Source of the DNA: Ampelocalamus luodianensis
Lineage: Eukaryota; Streptophyta; Magnoliopsida; Poales; Poaceae
Assembly (NCBI GenBank): GCA_036346255.1
Contig: CM070634.1
Location: 69,582,476-69,646,475 of the forward strand
DNA length: 64,000 nt
Direction: 5' to 3'
In this document: piece by piece, positions 9,600 to 22,926 of the stretch
Layout of the letters: the number at the start of each line of letters is the position of its first letter
How positions within the stretch are numbered: the stretch's first letter is position 1
Program-made: the position numbers and the translations under genes
Notes under the pieces: generated by a model
Told to the model about the DNA's origin: nothing
Databases searched by the model: none
The model's input: the letters and a program-made list of their open reading frames with translations, nothing else

Positions 9600-11688
9600 T
9601 GGGGATCGATGACCTTCTGAGCAATTGTGTTAAAGAAATAACACAACCTCATGATTGTCACTAGGACCTTGATCGGCAAAATACTTGTAATCGCAACAGG
9701 GAGCATCTATGTCATCAGCACATGACAATCATGAGGCTTCATGCCAATTAACTTCAAATCTTCCATCGAAACAAGTTTCTTCATGTTGGCAAAGTAACCG
9801 AATGGAACTTTCACACCATGCAAGCACTAGCACAGTTCAATTCTCTCAGCCCTGGATAGAGTGTAACAAGCAGGGGAAAGGAATTCATATTTTATTGGTC
9901 TTTGTCAATGCTAACTCAGGTCTGATGTCCATATCAACCAGGTCAAGCCATGCATTGCCACCATCATTTGTTTTGTCACGAATTTTCAGTAAGAGATCAA
10001 TCAAGCTGTCACATACATTCTTCTCTACATGCATGACGTCGATGCAATGGTGAACTTCTAGGTGCTCCCAATAAGGTACGTCTCAAAATATTGATCTCTT
10101 CTTCTAGATGTTCTTATCACGGGTCCTCGATTTACGTCCCTTTTCAAGCACAACATCTAAATCCTTAACCATATCATAGACCTCTTTTTCGCTTAAATGC
10201 CTTGGAGCTGAACTGATCATTCTCTCCGTTGAATTGTTTCTTCATCCTACGATATGGATGAGCCCTCCGAAGGAACCTACGGTGACGCATGTACACAATT
10301 TTTGCGAGAGTGATTCAGCCACACACTCTCGGTATCATCTAAGCAGTGAGTACATGCTTTGCCCTTTTTGTACTCTAGCCCAGCAAGTTAGTAAGGGCAG
10401 GATAATCATTTATAGTGTAGAACAACATGGAGTGTAAAGTGAAGTTCTCTCGTTTGTACGCATCCCATACTTGTACCCCATTGATCCACAATATTTTTAG
10501 ATCTTCCATCAATGGTGCTAGGTACACATCAATATCATTCCCAGGTTGCTTCGGCCCTTGGATAAGTATCGACAACAAAATATACTTTCGCTTCATACAC
10601 AACCAAGGAGGAAGGTTGTAGATACAGAGAGTCATGGGCCAAGTGCTATGTCGGCAGCTCATGTTACCGAAAGGATTCATTCCATATGTACTCAATCCAA
10701 ACCTTATATGCCTCGGTTCCGCACCAAAGTATGCAAACCTCCTATCGATGTTTCACCACTTGTGGAATCAGCAGGGTGTCTTAGCTTTCTGTCTTGCTTA
10801 CGCTCCTCCAAGTGTCCACGCAACAGTTTTGCCTCCTTTGGGTTCGCAAAAAACCACTTCAAACGGGGAATTACAGAAAGATATCATGCCACCTTAGCAG
10901 GAGGTCCTTTCTTCACCTTGATTCCCTCGCCGTCATCTGATTGATTCTTACGTTTGTATCGGGATGCGTTGCACACCAGACATACATGCATGTTTGTGTA
11001 CTCTTTACGGTAGAGGATACAGTAGTTCAAATATACATATATTCTTTGTACTTTCATTCCCAATGGGCAAAAAATATTCTTAGCTCTGTAGGTGGTTTTC
11101 GGAAATTCGTTTCCATCTGGAAGCATGTTCACTAAGAGACCTAACAGCGCTGTGAAACTCTTGTCGGACTAACTGTTGCTTGCCTTCAATTTCAGCAGTT
11201 CAAGCACGGATGACAACCTTGTGTATTCCGGCTTGCAGCCCAGGAACAAAGGATTCTCCGAGTTCTCCATCAAGCCCTCGAATTTACCAAACTTTCTCTC
11301 ACTATAGTTTACTTCTGCATCGTGAAGCATCGGATCCAGATTGTCATCATGCAGCCTATCCGAATCAGAACCACAATCGACATTATTCGGTGCCACATCA
11401 TTGACTTCGTTGGCAATGTCATCATTACTACCTTCATGTATAATCTGCTCTTCACCGTGACTGGTCCAACGTGTATACCCCCCTTTTGAAACCCCTTCAA
11501 ATCAAGTGTCCTTCGATCTGCGCTCGGTTCTTAAACATCTTCAGATTCTGGCAGTTAATGCATGGACAGTACATATATTCTGCCCCCTTATTCAACATAT
11601 CCTCTTCGGCAACTCTTGTAAAAGCAGACACGCCGTTGATGTACTCTTCACTCACATGATTCTCAGCGTACATCCAACTTCAGTCCAT
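9600..11688 (-). pseudogene. CACTA transposase, TNP2 family, broken
   Basis: This is an En/Spm-type transposase relic. The likely start is the ATG at 11688, followed after one codon by TGA where Arg is expected (MD-stop-SWMY). The N-terminal transposase-associated domain keeps EYINGVSAF and YCPCINCQN. Next comes a spacer with ENPLFLGCKPEYTRLSSVLELL, then the TNP2 core: GMNPFGNMSCRHSTWP, LPPWLCMKRKYI, GPKQPGNDIDVYLAPL. The C-terminal part has VHHCIDVMHVEKNVCDSLI and HDCHVLM, ending about VIDPQGLDAM. Stops and frame changes occur throughout. The usual end of the family is missing, replaced by subterminal repeats. Gypsy B sits 15 bp upstream of the ATG. Confidence 0.88.
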
Positions 11689-11698
11689 CACACGGTTC

Positions 11699-11703
11699 GT
11701 ATT
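11699..11703. repeat. Target site duplication of gypsy B, left copy
   Basis: GTATT here matches GTATT at 26499-26503 on the other side of gypsy B. Confidence 0.93.
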
Positions 11704-12504
11704 TGTGAGGACCCCCGGTTATTGGAAATGTTACTAATTAAATTTATACTGTAGCACAATTGTTAATGAAGGAACAGTACTGCCCCTTTATTAAAAACCA
11801 TGCTAAAGATATAAATTTAACAAGTAACGAATCCAAGATGTGAGATTCGGATATATATGATTCTCAATGGTTCCCAGGATCAATGACCATTGCATATATA
11901 TCCTTCATCAACATTGCATCAAACACATACAAGTCATACATTGATATAATTAAACATAAGGTTACATCATTATGTTGATACTACAATATTAAGTGACTTG
12001 GTCACTTTAAAAGATATCTGTGGAAACAAAATAAACGGAAAATGTCCACCAATGGCCCCATCCACCCGCAGTAATTGCGTGGAGGAAAGAAGTAGCGTTA
12101 CTCGTTAGCGTCACCGATCGGCGCTAACGGGTACTTCATCTGAAAACCGTCCTCACTGCAACAATAGGTGGTAGCACCTTGAGTACGGAAGGTACTCGGC
12201 AAGTCTTACTCAAACTAATAAAATAAAGTGGTGATTAGAGCCTAACCAAAGGAGTAGAGTTTTTACATGCATAAGGTTACAACAGAAGGTATAAAGGTTC
12301 AAATTTGCATAAGCGATACATCTTAACCTACAAAGGCTAAATTTTGATAAAGCGATTTAATAAATCAAAGTTTGCTTAAAACAGTAAGTAAATGGCTTAA
12401 AATTAAATAAAGATGCGATGCATGATTCCCTCATGCCACCTAAAAATAACCAAAACCAGATTTTTGAACATCAAAGCTTCTATACGATGACATCAATTCA
12501 AGTT

Positions 12505-12570
12505 GTCGTCCATGACCGTGGACACGGCTATTGAATGCTTTATACCCGCGGGTGTACATCTTTACCCACA
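12505..12570 (-). other. LTR hairpin module, gypsy B 3' LTR, damaged
   Basis: GTCC, 8 bases, GGAC is kept at 12508-12523. The two palindromes kept in the sister LTR at 22927 are lost here: TTGAATGC replaces the CTATTCGAA palindrome and CCCGCGGG replaces the CTGCAG palindrome. Confidence 0.6.
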
Positions 12571-14454
12571 TGACTTAGTTAGCCCGTTGCCTTGGATGCC
12601 TCCGAATGATGACACACTTCCTTTGGTATGCCGACCGGAAACTAAGATTTGGTATTTTTCAACAAGTTAACACTATTGAGTTGGACCCCATGTGTGAACT
12701 AATCCCATAGTGTAGGCTACACCACCTACTAACCACAGGGGCACACATGTTGTGTCAAGAATGCCGATCCAAACAATTTAAAACGAATTGGGCTCACCAC
12801 CCATAATAGAATGCTATCGGCACCATTAAGGTATCGTATATGCGACGAGGCACATATACGCCTCACCCTCCTAAGAACATCGACATCGACATACAAAGCT
12901 CACATGGCATAAAACGCAGTCCTCGGACCTAAGCATCTATGCCATGCAAGGCCAATACACATATCCTTACTCTCTGTTTCCAACTCAATAGTCTCAACAT
13001 TTTACTTAACCAAACAGCGCCCATACACTTGCATGTGGAAGTGCGTGGGGACTTGAATTGAATAATCGAGTTCGGTCCTTAATTAACCGGACAAGTCCAC
13101 CACAAACCCAATCTCGTGCGAAAGCACCATCACTAACTTCCTCTTGTCCGATCAATTTAAATTTCAAATACAAGACTGATTTAAAGGAACTGGACAAAGA
13201 GTTTGAAAATGACAACGATTCGGTTGTGATTCCCATGTTTGACAAGATATGCTTGTCAAACTCTAAAATCTCTAGATCGCATATCTAAGCCAAATCGAGA
13301 ATAGACCATATATTATACAAGACTACACTAGAGTTGAGTGTATGGTCATAATCAAGGTAATCCACCATGTCAGTCATAGCTAACTATTACAAGTCATATT
13401 TTGGATTTTCGGACAAATAGCATGCTCGATATATCCTTTGGATTTGTAAAGACTATTGTACAAAATCTGGGTTCAATATGGTGCAAAGAGGATGCTTGCC
13501 TTGGTAATAATAGACTTACATTGCGAGCTCAGTTGCTCGAGAAAAGATTCGATGGCTTCAACAGAACTGCATTCTAAAGAAACAATAAGATCCAATAAAT
13601 ACCAAAACTGACAATAAGTCCAACATGGGAGAAATATGCATGATCAATCTAGAAATGCATGATTACAGTATGCTTAAGCCATAACTACCCATAATAATGA
13701 TAATATCCCATTATCTAGCTCACTTTGCTTTCAAAAGACAGAATTAGAGTTTATTGCAAAGTTCCAGCTTGATTTGAAAAGAGCCAAAGCAGATGATTGC
13801 AATTTTCGGAAATAGAAATATAGATCATGCAAAAGTTCATAAATGAATCTTAGCATGATCTTTTAGGGTAATTAATATCCCAAACCAACTTTAGTCTAAC
13901 CCTAACTAGTTAGATTGCAAAAGCTAAAGCAAAAACCTATTTTGTCGGTTGAGCCGACAAGAGAACAGAGACAGATTTCAACTAAGAGTCAAAATAGATA
14001 ATGACAAGAATTGAAAGACCAACTTGTCATGCTGCTAGGGTTTAGTCAAAACCTAAATAAGATGATAGGTTGACAGGAAGAACCCTAAGTCTTGAAAACG
14101 ACAGGAAAAACCGAAAAGGCATAATATCAACTTTTCAGTTTGAAGCAAGATTAAGCTACTGATGCTTAAAAGAATGATTCACAGGAGCTTCTCAAGTCCT
14201 TAAGATGCTCAAGATGTTAACAGCTAGGGTTTAACTTACCAGAAGAAGAAATATGCTAAGGGTTCTGACAACCCGATGTTGAACAACAGAGAGTTAAACT
14301 CTGATTTAACCTACAAAAGATAACCAATCTTGATTGTAAGTGTAACCAGAGTTTAAGATGGATAAGCGATGAGCAAGAAGCAAGAAACTCCACTGGTTAA
14401 CAAGAAAAGGATGAGCTTCAGTGGTCAACAATGGCTGCAGCTCAAAAACTAGGG

Positions 14455-14462
14455 TTTATATA
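14455..14462 (-). promoter_or_regulatory. Probable TATA box, gypsy B 3' LTR
   Basis: In sense the sequence is TATATAAA within CATATATAAACCCTAG, about 2.75 kb from the sense 3' end of the LTR. Confidence 0.6.
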
Positions 14463-14843
14463 TGTGGATGTGGAGCTACAGAGCAAGAGAGAAAGATCTA
14501 GAGTTGATGAGGTGTCCATTTAGGGCTAATTATCCCAAAAATTAGTTGCAAAAACTTTGGGATAATCCTCTCCTTGATTTCCAGAGAAATCTGCGCGCTG
14601 AGAGAGAGGGAAGGAGATAAGAGCCAACTGACATGTGGGCCCCATTGTCATCCTCAGCCGCGCGCACCTCAGAAAGGCTCGAACAAATGTCAGCCGTCCG
14701 ATTGGAAATAAGCGGCTACGATAAATAGAGAGATTAAATGATTTGAATCGGTATCATTTAATATGGACCGCACGATCAAGATCGATCGAACGAGATTAAA
14801 ACGAAATCCCGATGGTGCTGCGGGTTCCGCTTTCAAACAGAGA

Positions 14844-14863
14844 CGTTGGATTGAAATCCAACG
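14844..14863. repeat. U3 palindrome in gypsy B LTR
   Basis: CGTTGGATT, GA, AATCCAACG: 9-bp arms, upstream of the TATA box in sense orientation. Confidence 0.8.
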
Positions 14864-15389
14864 ATCAATTAAAAGATATACACGTCACCCTTTTAGATGC
14901 GATGGTTTAACACCGTTGGATTTAATTTCTACGGTCAGGATGTAAAATTGAACCGGATGGTCCGATTGCATACACCCATGTGGTCCGCACGATTAAAATC
15001 CAACGATCCATCGATTTTGGGCTTTAAAGGCCCACGGTCTAAATGGAGTGCCGAGAGTTGAAATCAAAGGCCCACATTAACGCGCCTCGATTTCAAATTG
15101 AAATAAGCGATACCGCTAGATCAAGGATGGACGGCCACGATTGTGCGGGGATCCGGAGTCGTCCGAATGCATACACAGATCTGGGCCATACAATGAAGAT
15201 CCAACGGTCCAGAGGAGTGCGAGCTTTAAAACACGCGGGAAAAGGAAAAAGCCGTAGGATTTGGATCTAACGGCTGAAATAAAAATGCGCCTTTAGGTTT
15301 AAAACGAAAAGAGCGCTACCGTTGGATCGAGAACGAGCGGTGGAGATCAAACATGGATCCGAGTTGTCCGTTGCACGATCGATCACGCT

Positions 15390-15409
15390 CGTTGGATCAA
15401 GATCCAACG
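15390..15409. repeat. U3 palindrome in gypsy B LTR
   Basis: CGTTGGATC, AA, GATCCAACG: perfect 9-bp arms. It is repeated in the sister LTR at 25806. Confidence 0.85.
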
Positions 15410-16089
15410 GTGGAAGTTGATCGCGTACACGTGGACAGCTCAGGTGATATCGTGAGCTCGCCCGTTCGATTGAAGATCGACGGCTCGCAGCACGCATGCG
15501 TTTTGAACTTGCGCCCGATCGTGACCGAGTCAGACCGAGACGATTGGGTTGGACCGAGACACATGAGGCTGGGTCGTTACAGTGCAAGGGTCGGGTTTGG
15601 ACCGGTTTGGTTGACCAAACCTTATTCATATATTTAAAAGGTTTGACTGGGACTTTAAAAATAGCAAATAAATTTATAAAATCATGAAATTTTTATCGTA
15701 AGCTCTTTGGGATGATATATTTCCCAGATAAATTTCATAAACCACATTTTCACTTTATAAAATACATAAATATCTATTTCAGGCCGAAAATGTTTATTTA
15801 AAGACCATAAATTTTCTTTAAGTCCAAATAATTTCTGAAAATGCAACAAAATATTTTTAGCCAAGGTAATTTATCTAGGCTTTAATAAAAATACTTCCCA
15901 GTCATAATACAAGTTTTACCTTGTACTCCTTTAAATATTCCAAACAAGTCTTTGGACTTTGGCAAAAAGGAAGGTTTTATTTGGTAACAGCAACTCCCAA
16001 CAGAGATTAAGAACAGTAATAATATGAACAGTAGCCCATTACTGTTCATAATACTGATTGTTACTGTTGATAAAAGTGGGGCTGTTACA

Positions 16090-16106
16090 AACCTACCCCC
16101 CTTAAG
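16090..16106 (-). other. Polypurine tract of gypsy B
   Basis: The sense strand reads CTTAAGGGGGGTAGGTT, directly against the 3' LTR, almost identical to that of gypsy A. Confidence 0.88.
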
Positions 16107-16108
16107 AA

Positions 16109-16128
16109 AAATCTCGTCCCCGAGATTT
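16109..16128 (-). other. Pre-PPT hairpin of gypsy B
   Basis: In sense: AAATCTCG, loop GGGA, CGAGATTT. The stem is 8 bp with a GNRA-type loop. Compared with gypsy A, the outermost pair is A-T instead of G-C. Confidence 0.75.
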
Positions 16129-16315
16129 GGAACAAGTTGGAGATCAAGAAGAAGTGAAATGGAAATGAATTATGAGGAAACTCAACATCTGTTGTTTTGG
16201 TTTCCTTCAAGGATAACAAAGAAGATTCTTACATAACAACATAGTGTTATTATTACATCTTTGTTTACATAGCTTTGTTTAAACTTTCCTTTCTTGATTC
16301 AAAGAAAAGTTCTAA

Positions 16316-18158
16316 ACAACAAAAGATGGGGTGCTCAATTTGCATCGGATCTTGGCGCTCCCAAGTGGCTTCATCCTCGGAATGATTAGCCCATTGAATT
16401 TTCAAGAACTGGACGATCGATTTCTTGTCCTGCGTTCCATTGTGTCGAGGATACGTCTTGGTTGCTCTTGATATGAAAGATCGTGTTGGAGATCAAGATG
16501 CTCATAGCGCTTGCCTCAATAGGAACACGAAGGCATTTCTTTAATTGAGACACATGAAAAGTATCATGTCTCACTTGAGAGTGATTCTGTAATTCCAATT
16601 GGTAAGCTCGGCTCCTCGCAGCAATGATTCGGAAGGGTCCGATATAACGAGGTGCGAGCTTTCCTTTTACCTGAAAACGATGAGTACCCTTCATGGGTGA
16701 CACTTTAAGATAGACATGGTCATCTACCTCAAAGCTCAATTCACGACGACGATGATCAGCATAGCTCTTCTGACGAGACTGTGCAGTTTTCAAACAATCT
16801 CGAATCAGTCGAACTTGCTCTTCTGCTTCCTTTACCAAGTCTGGACCAAAGAATGGTCTTTCACCAGATTCAGACCAATTCAATGGAGTCCTACAATCTC
16901 TCCCATACAAGGCTTCAAAAGGTGACATTTGAATACTTGCTTGGTAGCTATTATTGTAGGAAAATTCCACATATGGCAAAGATTTCTCCCAGTCCTTGCC
17001 ATAAGATAGCACATAAGCTCGAAGAAGATCTTCCATTACTTGGTTCACCCTTTCAGTTTGACCACTAGTTTGAGGATGATAAGCAGTACTGAAAGAGAGT
17101 TCAGTTCCCATAGCCTGATGAAGGCTATTCCAAAAATGGGAAGTGAACTGAGGACCACGGTCAGAAACAATGACCTTGGGAACACCATGAAGACAAACAA
17201 TTCTAGCCACATAAAGCTCTGCTAGTTGCTTGCCATTGAAATCAGCCCTGACCGGAATAAAATGAGCCACTTTAGTTAAACGATCAATGATCACCCAAAT
17301 GGCATCAGATCCTTTGAAAGTCTTGGGAAGACCAGTAACAAAATCCATACCGATCTCTTCCCACTTCCATTGTGGAATAGGCAAAGGCTGAAGGGTACCA
17401 CCGGCTTCGATGTTCACTTTAACCCTTTGGCAAATATCACATTCAGCAACATACTGAGCAATTTGCCTCTTCATTTGGCTCCACCAAAATATTTTCTTCA
17501 AATCCTGGTACATCTTGGTACTCCCAGGATGCAAAGAAAATTTGGAATCATGAGCTTCTCTGAGAATTAGACCCTTCAATGGAGGATCCGCAGGTACTAC
17601 CAAACGATTGCGATATCGAATCATACCGCGATCATCTTCAGAAAATTCGTTGGCTTTACCTGCTTTCATATTCTCCTTGATTTCGGCTACCTCGGCATCA
17701 GTTTTCTGGGCCTTCAGAATCTGAGATTCTAATGTCGGCTCTACATGTAATGCAGCGAGGAATCCTTCTCCCACAAATTCAAGACTTAGGCGCCGAAAAT
17801 CAGCACACAAGTCTTTTTCGGCAGGTAGAAAAGATATGCAGTTGCATTGTGACTTTCTGCTTAAAGCATCTGCCACAACATTGGCTTTACCAGGATGATA
17901 ATGAATACCCATGTCGTAGTCCTTGATCAGTTCAAGCCATCGTCTTTGTCTCATATTCAAATCAGATTGAGTGAATATGTACTTTAGACTTTTGTGATCA
18001 GTGTAGATTTCACATCGATTACCTAGAAGGTAATGTCGCCAAATCTTTAATGCATGGACCACGGCAGCCAATTCCAAATCATGAGTAGGATAATTAGCTT
18101 CATGAGGGCGCAACTGCCGGGATGCATATGCCACAACTCGGCCTTCTTGCATAAGCAC
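16316..18158 (-). pseudogene. pol: Gypsy B pol C-terminal half: RNase H, integrase, chromodomain
   Basis: An open frame of 590 codons (18158 to 16386) carries RNase H (EGRVVAYASRQLRPHEANY, TDHKSLKYIF, ADALSRK) and the integrase HHCC finger (HPGSTKMYQDL ... CDICQRVK). The DDE core follows (GMDFVTG, VSDRGPQF, QTERVNQVMEDLL), then the GPFRI / FHVSQLKKCLRVP tail. A frameshift near 16500 throws the chromodomain out of frame. It is still visible to about 16316 as IQWANHSEDEATWERQD in the next frame. The length matches the family from RNase H to integrase, so this half is the best preserved coding stretch of B. Confidence 0.92.
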
Positions 18159-19560
18159 ACAACCAAGTCCATGGCGAGATGCATCGCAATAAATGTCGAA
18201 GCTCTTAAGAACATCCTAAGAATAAGAATGGAGCTTTGGTCAAGAGAGTTCTCAAAGTCGAAAACTCTCTTCACACTTAGTGACCATTCAAATTTCTTCC
18301 CTTTCGCAAGAGCTGAGTCAAAGGTCTAACAATCTTGGAGAAATTTTCAATGAACCTCCAGGTAATAACCCGCAAGTCCAAGAAAACTCCGAATCTCAGG
18401 GACACTCTTGGGAGGCTTCAATTTAGCACATCTTGTACCTTGCTTGGATCGACAATGATACCTCCTTCGGATAACACATGCCCGAAAAGGCAACTTCTCC
18501 GAGCGAAAGCACACTTGCTAAACTTGGCATACAACCGATGCCGACGAAGTGTTTCGAGCACAAGTCGCAAATGTTGTTCATGATCCTTATCAGATTTGGA
18601 ATAAATAAGGATGTCGTCAATAAACACGACAACGAACTTATCCAAGAATTCCATGAACACCGAATTCATAAGATTCATGAAATATCTTTGGAGCATTGGT
18701 CGACCAAAGGACATAACAAGATACTCGTATAAACCATAACGAGTAGAGAAAGTTGTCTTAGGAATGTCCTCGGCTCTAACCTTGATCGATGATAGCCCGA
18801 TCGCAAATCAATCTTTGAAAAGACACGGGCACCAACCAACTGATCAAAAAGATCATCAATTCGAGGTAGAGGATATTTGTTCTTGATAGTGACCTCATTT
18901 AACTGACGGTAATCCACACACATCCGTAAAGTGTTGTCTTTCTTCTTAACAAAGATTGCGGGCATCCCAAGGTGAGGAACTTCGGTCGAATGAAACCCTT
19001 GTCAAGCAATTCTCGAGTTGCTTCTTCAATTCAACCAGCTCGTTGGCGGCATTCGATAAGGACTCCGGATATCGGGCGATTCGAGAACGAGTTCAATAAC
19101 AAACTCCACTTCCGATCCGGTGGTAAACCGGAAGGTCTTGAGAAAAACATCGGCATACTCACGGACAATTGGTGCGACTCCAAAGAAGGAGTGGTATCAA
19201 CTTGGTGAGCACAAAGATGAGAGCCAATCGCTTTAGAATGATAAACAACTTGAATGCCGTCGGCATTGGTCATAGAAATAGACCGTTGGGAACAATTGAT
19301 TTGACCACTGGTTTTGGACACCAATCCATACCCAAAATGACGTCCAACCCTTTAGAGTCAATCACAATTAGGTTTGCTAAAAACTTCACCCCAAGGATTG
19401 TTATGTTGACCCATTAACAAATCTGATCGGTTTAAAGACCGACCGGTGATTGAATAATAAAAGGTGGTTGGAGGGTATGCATGTCTAGCGGTGTTGAACA
19501 AAGAAAATGATTGCTAATAAAAGAATGAGATGCTCGAGTCAAATAAAGCGAGCTGGACTG
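18159..19560 (-). pseudogene. pol: Gypsy B pol N-terminal half: protease and RT, frameshifted
   Basis: The pieces lie in several frames. Protease remains and LGMDW-like sequence fall at 19310-19560. RT starts around 18965 with FVKKKDNTLRMCVDYRQLNEV, then PRIDDLFDQLVGARVFSKIDLRSGYH. A second frame has FVVVFIDDILIYSKSDKDHEQH at 18418-18714 with the FIDD catalytic motif. Frame changes occur repeatedly by one or two bases, including just before RNase H. The protein cannot be made as read. Confidence 0.88.
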
Positions 19561-20780
19561 AAATTAACTAGGAGCATACCCATAACAACTTCAGGTGTAT
19601 CAGCCGCCTCTTCAGCAGTGATCTGGTTCACATGCCCACGAACTGGAGCCGGATCAGCTTTAATAGGGGGCCTCTGCGAAGGGGTTGGCCGCACAGACAC
19701 TGGATATGGTCGAACAGGCGGCAATCCTTGCTGCTTTGCCACACACTTGTTGGCATAATGCCCCGGACGACCACAATGATAACAAATAACCCCTGGGTTA
19801 ACGTTGTTAACAGGACGGGGCTGATTTACACTTGGTCCCGATCGATCGTGGGAGGAGATGGGCGAGGGCAAATACCGCCGCCTTGGTGAAAATGGAGCCG
19901 GTGCTCGTGGTGGCCTAGACAACCACATACGAGGCCTCGGTGAGTGCTACTAGGAACAAATCGAGAAGTCATTTGCCGCTTGCGTGACTCATCCAATGCC
20001 TTGCTCTTGCTCTCGCCACAATTGCTTTGTTGACCAAATGAGAGAAGTTCGGAAGTCGTGCAAAGCTACACCATCTGCGATTCTTGAATAGCCCATTCAA
20101 GAACCGGTTTCGACGACGTAGGTCAGTCGAAACGTCATCAGGGGCATATCTGGCCAGGAAGTTGAACTCATGCAGATATTCAGTCACCGATTTTCGCCCT
20201 TGCTTCAGAGCGAGAAACTCTTGCTGTTTGATCATCATGACCCTTCAGAATGTGAGCTTCGAAAGGCTTCCACGAACTCATCCCAAGTAGGGACATGTCC
20301 AGCAGGTTGAATGGCAAGAAGATTATCCCACCATATGTTGGCTGGCCCATCGAGCTGATAACTGGCAAAGAGAACCTTTTCCCTTTCGGAGCATTGAGTA
20401 ATCAGAAGCTTCTTCTCAATGGTTCGAAGCCAATCCTCAGCTTCCATGGGATCCTGAGAACTGGAGAACACCGGCGGATTAGTCCGCTGAAAGTCAGCAA
20501 GACTGCCCTGCACATGGTGGCCTCCTGCTCATCACGACGCAACGAGAGTAGAAGTATTGCGCGCAATCTGTTCCAAGATGCGCGTCTGGTCCATCCGATT
20601 GCGCTCAATTTGCATGAGCACATCGGCCATCGAAGGTGGTGGAGGAAGCTCCTCTTCCTGAGGACCACCTTGCGGACCCTGAGAACTAGATGGTTCGGTT
20701 GGTCCTCCCTGAGAATGAGGCACGGGAGTCGACATGCCCCTCCCTTGTTGCGCTTGCGCACGAGTAGTAGGTCCTGTCAT
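19561..20780 (-). pseudogene. gag: Gypsy B gag, broken
   Basis: The likely start is the ATG at 20780 (MTGPTTRAQAQQGRG). The Q/P-rich N-terminus is followed by two in-frame TGA codons near 20532, then the gag domain (EAEDWLRTIEKKLLITQC, WWDNLLA), a frameshift near 20238, KSVTEYLHEFNFLARYAP, and a CCHC knuckle (CYHCGRPGHYANKC) at about 19760. The order and motifs match gypsy A gag. Confidence 0.9.
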
Positions 20781-21080
20781 CCTGTTACCACAACATGGTT
20801 AACAACATAACAAGGACATACTCGGCAAACACAAACAAGTTTGCAATTAGAAAGGAAGCAAATACTGTATATGCAATACATCATGTTATAACATGTATTC
20901 AAAGTAACACCAAACCAGAAACTTCATATATACACAACAAAATTTCTGTTCCAGTCTTACATTACAGTCGGCCATAATGTCAGATTACAAACCGAAATTT
21001 AAGCTTACATACTTTGTACAAGATACTACTGCCCTATTACATACAATTTATTTAAGGACAACTACTAGACTAAAAGACAC

Positions 21081-21900
21081 TCAACCACGAGGGTTCATTG
21101 TCGAGGTACTAGCATAGAGATCTCGATTAAAGTTCACCGGAAACTCATTTAAAAGATGAGCTCCAGGGGAACCTGTGTCAACCGGATCCAAAGGACTAAT
21201 GAGGCGCCTCGGAGAACCCAACAATGGCTGATGACCTCCAGGAGGTGCAGTCCGCAGAGTGCGAGGAAACCCTGCAGTCATCCGGGCTTGGCGCACTTGT
21301 CCATAAACAGTGCGCACCCGCCACTGGAAGTCGGTAAAGAGGTGGTGCAGCAGCAGCAGGGGAGATCTCGTTGTCACCATAAAGCACGTTGTGAGGAACG
21401 CGTTCATGTTGACTCAAGAAGTAGGTACTCCTGGCCTCATTAAGGCGATGCCGAGTTTCCCATAACTCCTCACAAGACAATGATGGACTTGGTCCATGAT
21501 ACGGACCATCCTTGCCAACCGCCGCACTGGGGTCTTAGCCAAATCGTATCTCGCGAACATGCTCACTTCGAGGTAGGGCCTGATTCGGAAGTGGTCATAG
21601 GGTGGTTGAGACAATTCCATCAAATCATGACGGAGAAGACTCATCATCCTACTTGCCGCTTCCTGAACTGCCATAGCCTCAGAGGTGGCAAGCGCTTGGA
21701 CACAGTAAGGGACACTGCCAGCTACATGCCTAGCGATAACGTTGATGAAGGCACGATACTCCTCCATGCCTGGTCCTCGATCTCGTCGATAAATGGCGAC
21801 TACGGTGGTAGGTGAAATTGGAGCGCCACATCATGTCCCGGTAATGCTGAAACCCATCAACATCCTCGGCCGAGTCTCCTTGACCAAATACCAACCGCTC
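21081..21900 (-). pseudogene. Pre-gag ORF of gypsy B, broken
   Basis: It lies between the primer site and gag, as in gypsy A. The best frame (21767 to 21414) reads QEAASRMMSLLRHDLMELSQ, which can be aligned by eye with QDAAREVVRRLR of the A ORF. Other frames continue on either side (FLSQHERVPHNVLYGDNE). I recognise no domain. Frame changes mean no complete protein. Confidence 0.5.
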
Positions 21901-22102
21901 ATCTATAGATAAAAAGACAAGATAAGGAACAATTCACTTTTAAATGAACCAACAGAAGTTTGGGCAAGAAGTGACATTAAGAAAGATAAGGAATAAAAGA
22001 TGTCATGCTTAAGCTTTCGAAAATAAATTGCTGTTTGAAAATAATTTTAGCAGAGGACCCTCTAATAACTTCGGCCATGCTACTTCTAACCTACAGGCAA
22101 CG

Positions 22103-22116
22103 TATGCTCGATACTA
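22103..22116 (-). other. Primer binding site of gypsy B, degenerate
   Basis: In sense it reads TAGTATCGAGCATA, four bases after the 5' LTR end. It resembles TGGTATCAGAGCCAT with one substitution and missing bases. Confidence 0.65.
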
Positions 22117-22926
22117 ACGCTGTGAGGACCCCTGTTATTGGAAATGTTACTAATTAAATTTATACTTGTAGCACAATTGTTAATGAAGGAACAAGATCGC
22201 CCTTTATTAAAAACCATGCTAAAGATATAAATTTAACAAGTGACGATCCAATAAATGTGATTCGGATATATATGATTCTCAATGGTTCCCAGGATCAATG
22301 ACCATTGCATATATATCCTTCATCAACATTGCATCAAACACATACAAGTCATACATTGATATAATTAAACATAAGGTTACATCATTATGTTGATACTACA
22401 ATATTAAGTGACTTGGTCACTTTAACAGTATACAGCGGAAACAAAATAAACGGAAAATGTCCACCAATGGCCCCATCCACCCGCAGGCAATTGCGTGGAG
22501 GAAAGAAGTAGCGTTACTCGTTAGCGTCACCCTGATCGGCGCTAACGGGTACTTCATACAGAAAACCGTCCTCACCTGCAACAATAGGTGGTAGCACCTT
22601 GAGTACGGAAGGTACTCAGCAAGTCTTACTCAAACTAATAAAATAAAGTGGTGATTAGAGCCTAACCAAAGGAGTAGAGTTTTTACATGCATAAGGTTAC
22701 AACAGGAAGGTATAAAGGTTCAAATTTGCATAAAGCGATACATCTTAACCTACAAAGGCTAAATTTTGATAAAGCGATTTAATAAATCAAAGTTTGCTTA
22801 AAACAGTAAGTAAATGGCTTAAAATTAAACAGTACAGTGCATGATTCCCTCATGCCAGCCGAAAATAACCAAAACCAGATTTTTGAACATCAAAGCTTCT
22901 ATACAGATGACATCAATTCAAGTTGT

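Larger units (their letters stand above)
11704..16089 (-). mobile_element. Gypsy B 3' LTR (4386 bp)
   Basis: On the plus strand it runs from TGTGAGGACC to GGGGCTGTTACA. Long identical stretches to 22121-26498 are broken by clustered short indels and multi-base differences. It holds a damaged hairpin module near 12505, a TATA box near 14458 and palindromes at 14844 and 15390. No coding sequence is credible. Confidence 0.95.

Noticed and set aside
10427..10944. Plus-strand ORFs opposite the CACTA transposase
   Set aside because: They are shadows of the minus-strand TNP2 reading, which has the recognisable motifs.
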